Assembly: GCF_012349115.1 (NCBI RefSeq)
Contig: NZ_PQIG01000024.1
Span: 124,001 to 188,000, forward strand
Reading direction: 5' to 3'
Length of the DNA: 64,000 nucleotides
Source: Rhizobium ruizarguesonis
GTDB lineage: Bacteria > Pseudomonadota > Alphaproteobacteria > Rhizobiales > Rhizobiaceae
Of the stretch, positions 42,779 through 50,437 are shown piece by piece (within the stretch, counting starts at the first letter, position 1; each line of letters starts with the position of its first letter). A program made the translations under genes and the position numbers. The notes beneath the pieces are model-generated. The model was given only the letters and a program-made list of their open reading frames with translations. It did no database searches and was not told the DNA's origin.

Positions 42779-42792
42779 ATCGGAGATGGAAC

Positions 42793-42936
42793 ATGAAGAC
42801 GAATGCTGAAACCACCGCAGCTCAGACACAGTCGCTGCGCTTTTCTGCCGCCGCCAGGGCAGCCCTGAAGCAGGACGAACTCAACGTTTCCGCCAATGCG
42901 CTCGAGAGCCTGACGCATGCGCTGAGGTTCCGCTAA
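42793..42936 (+). CDS. 47-residue peptide, candidate RiPP precursor of a YcaO/TfuA system
   Basis: ATG 42793 has GGAG (42782-42785) 7 bases upstream, and the stop TAA is 13 bases before ycaO, whose own ribosome site AAGGAA overlaps that stop. The peptide starts MKTNAETTAAQTQSLRFSAA and ends ESLTHALRFR. It contains no Cys, Gly, Pro or Trp and is rich in Ala (11), Leu, Ser and Thr. The motif LRF occurs twice, at 15-17 and 44-46. It lacks a Gly-Gly leader and does not resemble trifolitoxin TfxA. Size, position and spacing are those of a modified-peptide precursor; without Cys, azole formation could involve only Ser/Thr, or backbone thioamidation. It could also be a small regulatory partner. Confidence 0.7.
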   Translation: MKTNAETTAAQTQSLRFSAAARAALKQDELNVSANALESLTHALRFR

Positions 42937-42949
42937 GGAACAGATCGTT

Positions 42950-44212
42950 ATGTCCGCTTTCACCGACCTTGAAACGCTTGCCGGTGACCTTAAACGATCA
43001 TCGGCCGGTGTCAGCGATTATCATGACCGCGCGGTCACGCCGGCTCAGACCCTCGCGGCCATCAGGCCGCATCTGCGCGAATTCGGCATCACGCGCGTCG
43101 GTCTGCTGACAGCACTCGACGTCTTGAACATCCCCGTCGCCTTCGCAACGAGGCCGAACAGCCATACGCTCTCGGTGTTTCAGGGCAAGGGTATCGACAA
43201 TGATGCCGCCATGACCTCGGCGGCGATGGAAGCGGTCGAGACGCGGATCGCCGAAATTGCCCCCGCCGACCTGACGCAGGCGACGGTCGACAGCATGCGG
43301 GCGGAGCATGCGGCGATGATCGATCTCGACAATGTCGCACGCTGCGCGCCCGATGAGATCGGCAGCAGTCCTATTGCCTGGTGCACGGGGCTCGACATCC
43401 TTTCCGGCAGCAGCGTCTTCGTGCCGTGGTGGCTCGTCGGACTCGACCATCGCGGCGAGAGGCCGGCGGGCTTCGAGCAGTCGAGCGATGGGCTCGCCTC
43501 CGGCAACACGCCGTCCGAAGCGGTCCTGCATGGGCTTTGTGAGCTGGTGGAGCGCGACGCCTGGGCCTTGACCCAGCTGAAATCGCCTGAGCGGCTGAGG
43601 GAGAGCCGCATCGACCCCGCCTCCTTCGGCGATGCGGTCATCGACGTCATGACCGACCGGATCACGCGCGCCGGCATGAAACTGCTGCTGCTCGACATGA
43701 CGACGGATATCGGCGTTCCCGCCTTTCTGGCCGTCATCATGCCAGGAAATCTTTCCGACCGTGTCGACGCGCGCTGGTCGCATGTCTGCGGTGGCTGCGG
43801 CTGCCACCCCGATCCCGTGCGCGCCGCGCTGCGTGCCATCACCGAAGCGGCGCAGAGCCGGCTGACCGCGATCGCCGGCAGCCGCGACGATTTCTCGCCG
43901 CGCATCTATCAGCGGCTCGACCGGAGTGCGGCGATGCAGCAGGTGGTCGAACTCTGCGAAGGCGATGGCCGGATGCGCTCGTTCCAGGCCCGCCATCGCC
44001 GCCCGGCGACGATCCAGGAATCCATCGGCCATATTGCCGATCGGCTGACGGCGACCGGCATCGAGCAAATCGTCGTCGTGCCGTTTCCGCATCGAGCCCT
44101 GCCGATCTCGGTCGTCAGAGTGATCGTGCCGGGACTGGAGGTCGATATATCAGGCCAATACATTCAGCTCGGCATGCGCGCGGTCAACACCATCAGAGGA
44201 GCTGAATCATGA
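42950..44212 (+). CDS. ycaO: YcaO-domain protein (ATP-dependent peptide backbone-modifying enzyme)
   Basis: 420 residues. YcaO ATP-binding motifs: S90-x3-E94-x2-E97 (TSAAMEAVETRIAE) and the block HGLCELVERDAW with E198 and E201. RAALRAITEAAQSRLTAIAGSRDDF is the conserved third block. The C-terminus ends IRGAES without the PxPxP motif of azoline-forming YcaOs. No E1-like or ThiF-like partner is nearby. With tfuA overlapping by 4 bases, this is a TfuA-type YcaO. Such pairs thioamidate peptide bonds (shown for methyl-coenzyme M reductase) and occur in the trifolitoxin locus. Likely substrate: the 47-residue peptide just upstream. Confidence 0.93.
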   Translation: MSAFTDLETLAGDLKRSSAGVSDYHDRAVTPAQTLAAIRPHLREFGITRVGLLTALDVLNIPVAFATRPNSHTLSVFQGKGIDNDAAMTSAAMEAVETRIAEIAPADLTQATVDSMRAEHAAMIDLDNVARCAPDEIGSSPIAWCTGLDILSGSSVFVPWWLVGLDHRGERPAGFEQSSDGLASGNTPSEAVLHGLCELVERDAWALTQLKSPERLRESRIDPASFGDAVIDVMTDRITRAGMKLLLLDMTTDIGVPAFLAVIMPGNLSDRVDARWSHVCGGCGCHPDPVRAALRAITEAAQSRLTAIAGSRDDFSPRIYQRLDRSAAMQQVVELCEGDGRMRSFQARHRRPATIQESIGHIADRLTATGIEQIVVVPFPHRALPISVVRVIVPGLEVDISGQYIQLGMRAVNTIRGAES

Positions 44213-44952
44213 AGGTGCTGTTCGTCGGCCCGAGCCTTGGCAGTGATCTTGCCGCGGCAAGAGCCATGTCTCCTTGCATCGATTTCCGGCCGCCGGCCGC
44301 CGCCGGAGACATCCTGAAGGCCGTTCGGGACGGCGCCACCGCAATCGGCGTCGTCGACGGCTATTTCGGCGATCTGCCTTCGGTCTGGCACAAGGAAATA
44401 TTGTACGCACTCGAACATGATGTCGCCGTTGCCGGCGGGGCCAGCATGGGGGCGTTGCGGGCAGCAGAATGCGCCCCATTCGGTATGGTCGGGCTCGGCT
44501 CGATCTTCGAAGATTACGAGTCCGGACGGCTGCTCGACGATGAGGCCGTCGCGTTGGTGCATGCGCCGCAGGAGCTCGGCTGGCTGCCGCTTTCCGTTCC
44601 CTGGGTCGATTTCGAGCCGACGATCGATGCGCTTTACGCCAGCGGCGAGATTACGCCCGGCGAGCGCAAGAAGCTGTTGCTGGCCGGCCGGTTTTTGCAT
44701 TTCTCCGAGCGCACCTATGCGAAGGTGGCCGACGAGTGCCATTTCCGCAAGCCGCGCCGCGACCATATCCTCGCCGCCATCCGCGGCAGCCGCGTCGAGC
44801 GCAAGCGCAACGACGCGCGACTGGTGCTGGACTGGCTGCGCCGGGATAAATTCCTCCCCGTCAACCGTGACTGGCGCTTTGCCGCGACCTCACATTGGGA
44901 GCTTCTGCATGCCGAAGTCACGCGCAATTCGGTTCCTGTAACGCTTGAATAA
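44209..44952 (+). CDS. tfuA: TfuA-family protein
   Basis: 247 residues. The TfuA core AGGASMGALRAAECAPFGMVGLGSIFEDYESGRLLDDEAVALVHAP is unmistakable, preceded by MKVLFVGPSLGSDLAAARAM. TfuA partners with YcaO in thioamide formation and is thought to deliver sulfide. It overlaps ycaO by ATGA, so the two are made together. Soluble, no signal peptide. No transporter or immunity gene is adjacent. Confidence 0.93.
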   Translation: MKVLFVGPSLGSDLAAARAMSPCIDFRPPAAAGDILKAVRDGATAIGVVDGYFGDLPSVWHKEILYALEHDVAVAGGASMGALRAAECAPFGMVGLGSIFEDYESGRLLDDEAVALVHAPQELGWLPLSVPWVDFEPTIDALYASGEITPGERKKLLLAGRFLHFSERTYAKVADECHFRKPRRDHILAAIRGSRVERKRNDARLVLDWLRRDKFLPVNRDWRFAATSHWELLHAEVTRNSVPVTLE

Positions 44953-45018
44953 CGGTCGCGGCGGAAAGATGCAGCACAGTTGGAATCGTAGGGTTCCACG
45001 ACCAAAGAGGCGGGAACG

Positions 45019-45285
45019 ATGTTTGATCAATACAACGAGGGTACCGGCAGCGAATACGCAAGGATCTTCCGGCTGCTGTCGGCAGCCAAGGATGAGGCTG
45101 AAAAGCTTCAGCTGCGTAACCTGATGCACCTGACGAACATGGCGCTGCTGCAGGTCGTCATCGATTGGGACGGCTTAGATCCCGACAGGGAGCTTGACGT
45201 CAATCTCGAGAAACTGCTCGGCAGCAAAGCCAAGATCGCAATGAAGGATGCCAGCGAGAATCTAATCCTGATCGATCGCCATTGA
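45019..45285 (+). CDS. small conserved-looking protein, function unknown
   Basis: 88 residues, MFDQYNEGTGSEYARIFRLLSAAKDEAEKLQLRNLMHLTNMALLQVVIDWDGLDPDRELDVNL and a basic C-terminus. Predicted mostly helical and soluble. GGCGGGAACG precedes the ATG. It starts 66 bases after tfuA on the same strand and could be the last gene of that operon. I do not recognise a family. It is convergent with the XRE regulator. Confidence 0.65.
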   Translation: MFDQYNEGTGSEYARIFRLLSAAKDEAEKLQLRNLMHLTNMALLQVVIDWDGLDPDRELDVNLEKLLGSKAKIAMKDASENLILIDRH

Positions 45286-45354
45286 GCCCGATCGATTGCT
45301 ATTGATCCTCATGCCTGATGCCTCATGCGGTCCGTTGGGATCGCGTGAAGGACT

Positions 45355-45759
45355 TTACTCAGCCGCTTCAGAGTCCAACTGTTCGGTGTGGGCAATCGCC
45401 TGGACGAGCTTCAGGATCTTCTTGCGAAGCGCTTCGTTCTTGATCGAAAAGAACGCCGCATTGAGAAGCACGCCTTCACGCGAAATAACGAATTCCTCGC
45501 TCGGAGCGGGGTTGTCGTTGGCCGTATCAGGGGTCGACATGTCGTCGAAAAATGTCCTGACGTCGACCTTCAGCGCGCCGGCGATTTCGACCAGCATGCT
45601 GGCGGAAACGCGGTTGGAACCCTTTTCGTATTTCTGGATCTGCTGGAACGTTACGCCGACACGATCGCCCAGTTCCGTCTGAGAAACCTTCCTCAACAGA
45701 CGCTGGATACGGATCGTCTTTCCGACGTGAACATCGACGGAATGCGGTGCTTCTTTCAT
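45355..45759 (-). CDS. XRE-family regulator, PraR-like
   Basis: 134 residues from ATG 45759. The helix-turn-helix (VDVHVGKTIRIQRLLRKVSQTELGDRVGVTFQQIQKYEKGSNRVSASMLVEIAGALKV) is followed by an acidic linker and a C-terminal helical region (LRKKILKLVQAIAHTEQ). This layout is shared by rhizobial PraR-type repressors. An upstream in-frame ATG (45804) lacks a ribosome site; 45759 has GAAGGGAAAA before it. Palindromes upstream (45840-45855, 45887-45915) are candidate autoregulatory sites. Whether it controls the tfuA locus is unknown. Confidence 0.85.
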   Translation of the reverse strand: MKEAPHSVDVHVGKTIRIQRLLRKVSQTELGDRVGVTFQQIQKYEKGSNRVSASMLVEIAGALKVDVRTFFDDMSTPDTANDNPAPSEEFVISREGVLLNAAFFSIKNEALRKKILKLVQAIAHTEQLDSEAAE

Positions 45760-45839
45760 CTCATTTTCCCTTCTGAAGGCAGCGGACAAGGGGGTATTCG
45801 CCATATCCGTGTCAACAACTTTTAGCCGAGATAAATAAG

Positions 45840-45915
45840 GCTAGCAATTGCTTGCATGTAGATAGCGTTAAGGCCGAAAATCGGGCGTTTTTTGTCCCGG
45901 AATAGTACAAAAAAC
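45840..45915. promoter_or_regulatory. palindromes upstream of the XRE gene
   Basis: AGCAATTGCT lies in a 16-base near-palindrome (45840-45855). Further up, GTTTTTTGT (45887-45895) and ACAAAAAAC (45907-45915) form a perfect 9-bp repeat around 11 bases. The latter is also 48 bases downstream of the leftward amidohydrolase stop and could fold in that transcript's tail. Confidence 0.4.
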
Positions 45916-45962
45916 ATGCCGAAATGGCACGTCGACGAGATCGGTTGCTTCATTTTGTGACG

Positions 45963-46799
45963 TCAGAGCGACCAGAGGCGCTGTGCGTTGGCGAAAAGCA
46001 ACTTCGAGCGCTCTGCCTCGCTCACGCCGGAAAGCATCGCATGGGTTGCCGCGACCCAGGTAGGGAGGCCGCCACCGAGCGTGCAGACCGGCCAATCGCT
46101 GCCCCAGACGACGCGGTCCCAGCCGAAGCTGGCGATCACATGTTCGATATAGGGCCGCAGCGTTTCTGCCGTCCATGTCTTCGCATCGGCATAGGCGACC
46201 ACGCCGGAGACCTTGCAGACGACGTTCGGCCGCCGGGCAATCTCTGATATGCCGGCCTTCCATGGCTGGAAGGCATCCGAGCGGATATCCGGTACGCCGC
46301 AATGGTCGAGCACGAACTGCACGTCGGGCGCAAGATCGACGAGGGCGGTCACACGGCCCGCCTGATGCGGCAATGTGCAAAGGTCGAAGGTCAGGCCGCT
46401 GCCGCTGATGCGCCTGATGTTTTCGCGAAACAGGGCGCCTTCGGAGACATCATCAGGCACGACATGCAGCACGCGGCGGAACCCCTTGACGAAGGGATCG
46501 GCCTTTTGCCGCTCGAGATAGGCGGCAAAGCCTTCCTCTTCCGGCCGGCAGGAGACGATGGCGCCGGTAATCAGACTGCCTTCCTTGTTGGCGATGCCGG
46601 CGACGTGATTGGTCTCGGCCTGCATGGCGGCGGGATCGACGTCGACCTCCATATGCAGCGCCGTGGTGATGCCGCAGCGCCGGGCCTCAGCCGCATAGGT
46701 CTCGTAGAGGAAATCATGATCGAGAGCGGGCACGCCAGAGAGCCAGGGATAAGGCAGGGCCGATCGATCGATGATGTGCAGATGGGTGTCGATGAACAC
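45963..46799 (-). CDS. amidohydrolase_2 family lactonase (L-fucono-1,5-lactonase-like)
   Basis: About 278 residues of the COG3618 TIM-barrel hydrolases. VFIDTHLHIIDRS carries HxH; KGFRRVLHVV, FDLCTLPHQAGRV, QFVLDHCGVPDI, VVCKVSGVV and VVWGSDWPVC carry the remaining ligands. Such enzymes open sugar lactones (fucono-, rhamnono-) or related rings. Together with fuconate dehydratase and the SDR gene nearby, an L-fucono-lactonase is the best guess. Start GTG 46799 is chosen because GGGAGGAGAAG precedes it and the family begins at this HxH strand; ATG 46859 adds 20 unlike residues. Confidence 0.8.
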   Translation of the reverse strand: MFIDTHLHIIDRSALPYPWLSGVPALDHDFLYETYAAEARRCGITTALHMEVDVDPAAMQAETNHVAGIANKEGSLITGAIVSCRPEEEGFAAYLERQKADPFVKGFRRVLHVVPDDVSEGALFRENIRRISGSGLTFDLCTLPHQAGRVTALVDLAPDVQFVLDHCGVPDIRSDAFQPWKAGISEIARRPNVVCKVSGVVAYADAKTWTAETLRPYIEHVIASFGWDRVVWGSDWPVCTLGGGLPTWVAATHAMLSGVSEAERSKLLFANAQRLWSL

Positions 46800-46876
46800 G
46801 CACTTCTCCTCCCAGAGTGGTTTTGTGGCAAACCTATTCCTGGTGAATGGATTGTTCAAATAGAAATTCTTAGGCC

Positions 46877-47662
46877 TCAGGCGGGGTTAACGACATCGGC
46901 GCCGGCAAGCAGCGAAAGCTGGGCGGCGGTCTTCTGCACCAGTGTGACCGCCTGCGTGATGTCGGGAGCGGACGGCGCATTGACAAGCGCAATGAAGGGG
47001 CAGGTGAGGGCGGCGATACAGCGGCGGTCCGGTCCAAGAACGGGCGCGGAAAGATTGTAGACGCCTGATGTCTGGGCGCTCGCCATCATCTCGTAGCCGC
47101 GCTCGCGGATCTGGTGGAGACGGTCGTAGAATTCGGGCCCGAGTTCGATGTCCGAGCGGCTGCGCACATGTTCCGAGATCATCATCTCCCGCTCCTCCTC
47201 GCTGCGGAAGGCAAGCAGCACATGTCCCGAGCCGGTGTCGAAGAGGCTGATATGGGCGCCGATGCGGATCGAGAATCCCCAATAGTCCGGCGCCTCCTGC
47301 TGGGCGATGACGACAGCCGCGCCACGATCGAAGACGGCAAGATGATTGGCCTGGCGCGTGCGCTGGGCGAGATCGCGCATCAACGGCGTGGCGTAGGAGG
47401 CGAGCCGGCGCACCGGCGCGTGCAGTTGGGCAAGACCGAAGAGCTTCAGTGTCAGCGAATAGCGATCGCCATCCAGCCGAGTGACGTAACCGCGGCGCAC
47501 CAGCCGGTCGAGCATGCGGTAGAATTCGTTGGGGCTGCGGTCGAGCCGTTTGGCGATTTCGGCCTGGGTGAGGCCACTGTCGACGCCGGCGAGCAATTCC
47601 AGGATATCGAGGCCCTTGTCGAGGGCAGGAGCGCGGTAGCGGTCGGACTCGTCGGTCTCCAT
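46877..47662 (-). CDS. IclR-family transcriptional regulator
   Basis: 261 residues. N-terminal winged helix ALDKGLDILELLAGVDSGLTQAEIAKRLDRSPNEFYRMLDRLVRRGYVTRL, then the IclR effector domain (RQANHLAVFDRGAAVVIAQQEAPDYWGFSIRIGAHISLFDTGSGHVLLAF, ERGYEMMASAQTSGVYNLSAPVLGPDRRCIAALTCPFI). CAGGAGGAAGGA precedes the ATG. It lies between the lactonase gene (same strand) and the divergent SDR/dehydratase genes, with palindromic sites in the gap. Probably the repressor of the fucose-type genes. Confidence 0.92.
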   Translation of the reverse strand: METDESDRYRAPALDKGLDILELLAGVDSGLTQAEIAKRLDRSPNEFYRMLDRLVRRGYVTRLDGDRYSLTLKLFGLAQLHAPVRRLASYATPLMRDLAQRTRQANHLAVFDRGAAVVIAQQEAPDYWGFSIRIGAHISLFDTGSGHVLLAFRSEEEREMMISEHVRSRSDIELGPEFYDRLHQIRERGYEMMASAQTSGVYNLSAPVLGPDRRCIAALTCPFIALVNAPSAPDITQAVTLVQKTAAQLSLLAGADVVNPA

Positions 47663-47683
47663 TCCTTCCTCCTGTGAATATTA

Positions 47684-47771
47684 TTCTGCATATACGCAGA
47701 ACCGCAGCCGGAAAAGGAAAACTTCGCACTTGACCCTTGGCCAATCGTCTGTTTGTCTATAAACAGACAAA
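47684..47771. promoter_or_regulatory. two palindromic operator candidates for the IclR regulator
   Basis: Site 1: TTCTGC (47684-47689) and GCAGAA (47696-47701) around 6 bases, 21 bases before the regulator start. Site 2: nested repeats, TCTGTTT (47748-47754) with AAACAGA (47761-47767), and TTTGTCT (47752-47758) with AGACAAA (47765-47771). Both are typical in length for IclR operators. Confidence 0.55.
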
Positions 47772-47869
47772 TCATCACTGAAAAAGGTCGATCGAAAGCG
47801 AACGACTGAGGTACCGAAGGCGCCCCGAGCGGCAGGATCATAAGCAAGCCGGGGACAGGGAGGAAGACC

Positions 47870-48105
47870 GTGCAGCGCATGGGAATGGTCATCGGCCCTG
47901 CCGCCGGCGGAGATCGCCAAAATCGCAGCCAATCGGCTGAATCTCCCGCTGATCTGCCTGTGCAACAGCGCCAACTCCTCCATTTAACGCAGAGAGCCGC
48001 GCACCTGCGGAAAAAGACCGGCGCACTCCATCATGACCGAGCTTCGCCAAGACATCAGCCGCACTCCATCGTCCAGCGTAGACAATTCCAGAAAAGGCCC
48101 GTGAC
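47870..48105 (+). pseudogene. possible broken L-rhamnose/L-fucose mutarotase (RhaM-like) gene
   Basis: GTG 47870 has a strong ribosome site (GGGAGGAAG, 47858-47866), and the first nine codons read VQRMGMVIG, the usual start of RhaM-type mutarotases. The family likeness then ends in both forward frames, apart from a possible PAEIAK stretch one frame over, and stops appear within 130 bases. It looks like a frameshifted, shortened copy. The rest of the 47663-48105 interval holds the operators and no other gene. Confidence 0.4.
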
Positions 48106-48840
48106 ATGACAAACAGACTTTCCGGCAAGACCGTTCTCATCACCGCCGCCGGTCAGGGCATCGGCCGGGCGACGGCGGCAGCCTTTGCCGCGATCGGCGC
48201 CAAGGTTCACGCGACGGATATCAACACCGAGGCGCTGGCGACGCTTGCCGCGGAAACCGGCGTTTCCACCCATAAGCTGAACGTGCTCGAAGAAGATGCG
48301 GTCAAGGCCCTCGTCGCCGAGATCGGCGCCGTCGACGTGCTGTTCAACTGCGCCGGCTTCGTCCATGCCGGCTCGATCCTCGAGATGAAGGATTCCGATC
48401 TCGAATTCGCCTTCGACCTCAACGTCAAGGCGATGATCCGCACCATCCGCGCCGTGTTGCCGGGCATGATCGAACGCAAGGACGGAGCGATCATCAACAT
48501 GGCCTCCGTCGCCTCCAGCATCAAGGGCGTGCCGAACCGCTTCGCCTACGGCGTCACAAAGGCAGCGGTGATCGGGCTCACCAAAGCCGTCGCCGCCGAT
48601 TATGTCGGCCAAGGCATCCGCTGCAACGCCATCTGCCCTGGCACGGTGGAAAGCCCATCGCTGCAGGACCGCATGCGCGCGCAGGGCGACTACGATGCGG
48701 CGCGCGCCGCCTTCATCGCCCGCCAGCCGATGGGCCGGCTCGGCTCGCCGGAGGAGATCGCCGATCTCGCCGTCTATCTCGCCGGAGCGACCTACACGTC
48801 GGGCCAGGCGATCGCCATCGACGGCGGCTGGACGATCTGA
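48106..48840 (+). CDS. short-chain dehydrogenase, 2-keto-3-deoxy-L-fuconate dehydrogenase-like
   Basis: 244 residues. NAD-binding TGxxxGxG variant (LITAAGQGIGRATAAAF), DVLFNCAGFVHAGSI, catalytic Ser-Tyr-Lys set (NMASVASSIKGVPNRFAYGVTKAAVIGLTKAVA) and CPGTVESPSLQDRM. It closely resembles the SDRs that oxidise 2-keto-3-deoxy-L-fuconate in the Xanthomonas fucose route (and human BDH2). Position before fuconate dehydratase supports this. AAAAGG precedes the ATG. Confidence 0.85.
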   Translation: MTNRLSGKTVLITAAGQGIGRATAAAFAAIGAKVHATDINTEALATLAAETGVSTHKLNVLEEDAVKALVAEIGAVDVLFNCAGFVHAGSILEMKDSDLEFAFDLNVKAMIRTIRAVLPGMIERKDGAIINMASVASSIKGVPNRFAYGVTKAAVIGLTKAVAADYVGQGIRCNAICPGTVESPSLQDRMRAQGDYDAARAAFIARQPMGRLGSPEEIADLAVYLAGATYTSGQAIAIDGGWTI

Positions 48841-48851
48841 TTTCAGCTGGT

Positions 48852-48936
48852 GCGACCGGCCCGGCAGTCTTGCCGGCCGTCCCGGCCACTGCAATCGGGT
48901 CTATATAATCGGCCCATATAATCGGGAGGAACAACC
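48852..48936 (+). other. spacer between SDR and dehydratase genes with a hairpin and a short repeat
   Basis: A GC-rich hairpin (CCGGCCCGGCA, 5 bases, TGCCGGCCG-like arm) is followed by two near-identical units ATATAATCGG (48903-48912 and 48917-48926), just before GGGAGG and the ATG. No T-run follows the hairpin, so it may be a processing or attenuation element rather than a terminator. Confidence 0.35.
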
Positions 48937-50214
48937 ATGACCCGCATCACCGACCTTCGTGTCTTCGATCTCCGCTTTCCCACGTCGCAAAGCCTGGATG
49001 GATCCGATGCGATGAATCCCGATCCGGATTATTCGGCCGCCTACGTCATTCTTGATACGGATGCGCCTGATCTTGCCGGCCACGGCCTGACCTTCACCAT
49101 CGGCCGCGGCAACGACATTTGCTGCATGGCGATCGAAGCGATGCGCCACCTCATCGTCGGCGCCGACCTCGCCGAGGTTCTCGCCCATCCCGGCACGTTC
49201 TGGCGGCATCTGACGAGCGATAGCCAACTGCGCTGGATCGGCCCGGAAAAGGGCGCCATTCACCTGGCGACCGGCGCGGTCGTCAATGCCGTCTGGGATC
49301 TGCTCGCCAAACAGGCCGGCAAGCCGGTCTGGCGGCTCGTTGCCGAGATGTCTCCGGAAGAGATCGCCGATATCGTCGATTACCGCTATCTCACCGACGT
49401 GCTGACGCGCGCTGAAGCGGTCGAGATCCTGAAGCGCGCCGAGGCGGGCAAGGCGGAACGCATCGCCATCCTCGAAAAGGAGGGCTACGCCTGCTACACG
49501 ACCTCGGCCGGCTGGCTCGGCTACGGCGACGAAAAGCTGCGCCGCCTTTGCCAGGAGGCAATCGACGCCGGCTTCAACCATATCAAGATGAAGGTCGGCC
49601 GCGATCTTGAAGACGATATCCGCCGTCTGAGGATTGCCCGCGAGGTGATCGGTCCCGATCGTTACCTGATGATCGACGCCAACCAGGTCTGGGATGTCGG
49701 CCAGGCGATCGACTGGGTCAAGGCGCTCTCCTTCGCCAAGCCCTTCTTCATCGAGGAACCCACAAGTCCCGACGATGTCGCCGGCCACCGCAAGATCCGC
49801 CAGGCGATCACTCCGGTGAAGGTCGCGACCGGCGAGATGTGCCAGAACCGCATCATGTTCAAGCAGTTCATCGCCGAGGGCGCGATCGACATCGTGCAGA
49901 TCGATTCCTGCCGGATGGGCGGGCTGAACGAGGTCCTCTCCGTGCTGCTGATTGCCGCCAAGTTCGGCCTGCCGGTCTGGCCGCATGCCGGCGGCGTCGG
50001 CCTGTGCGAATATGTGCAGCATCTGTCGATGATCGATTACGTCGCGGTGTCGGGCACCAAGGACGGCCGCGTCATCGAATATGTCGATCATCTGCACGAA
50101 CACTTCCTCGACCCCTGCCTGATCGAGAACGCCGCCTACATGCCGCCGACCCTGCCGGGCTTCTCCATCGAGATGAAACCGGCCTCGATCAGCAACTATA
50201 CGTTTCGAGGTTAA
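48937..50214 (+). CDS. fucD: L-fuconate dehydratase
   Basis: 425 residues of the enolase superfamily. Starts MTRITDLRVFDLRFPTSQSLDGSDAMNPDPDYSAAYVIL, a FucD hallmark. Catalytic KxK in FNHIKMKVGRD, metal ligands in LMIDANQVWDV, IEEPTSPDD and ATGEMCQNR, and the acid/base histidine in LPVWPHAGGVGLCEYVQHL. It removes water from L-fuconate, giving 2-keto-3-deoxy-L-fuconate, the substrate of the SDR encoded 96 bases upstream. GGGAGGAACAACC precedes the ATG. Confidence 0.93.
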   Translation: MTRITDLRVFDLRFPTSQSLDGSDAMNPDPDYSAAYVILDTDAPDLAGHGLTFTIGRGNDICCMAIEAMRHLIVGADLAEVLAHPGTFWRHLTSDSQLRWIGPEKGAIHLATGAVVNAVWDLLAKQAGKPVWRLVAEMSPEEIADIVDYRYLTDVLTRAEAVEILKRAEAGKAERIAILEKEGYACYTTSAGWLGYGDEKLRRLCQEAIDAGFNHIKMKVGRDLEDDIRRLRIAREVIGPDRYLMIDANQVWDVGQAIDWVKALSFAKPFFIEEPTSPDDVAGHRKIRQAITPVKVATGEMCQNRIMFKQFIAEGAIDIVQIDSCRMGGLNEVLSVLLIAAKFGLPVWPHAGGVGLCEYVQHLSMIDYVAVSGTKDGRVIEYVDHLHEHFLDPCLIENAAYMPPTLPGFSIEMKPASISNYTFRG

Positions 50215-50437
50215 GGAAACTTCGCCGGGCGCATGTTAAAGTCCTGATTTCGACAGTCTTTCTTGTCGACGATGGGCTTCCAATCTGACGGGACTGCTCC
50301 AATTGACTTGGAGGCGGCGCAGCTTGCTTTTTAGAGCGCCGAGGAATAGTTTTGGACTGTGAATGCGGAGGGGGCCGAGCACCAGCAGGCCAGCAAATTT
50401 TATTGAACTTAGACAATAGAATGTTTGCGATCGAGCC

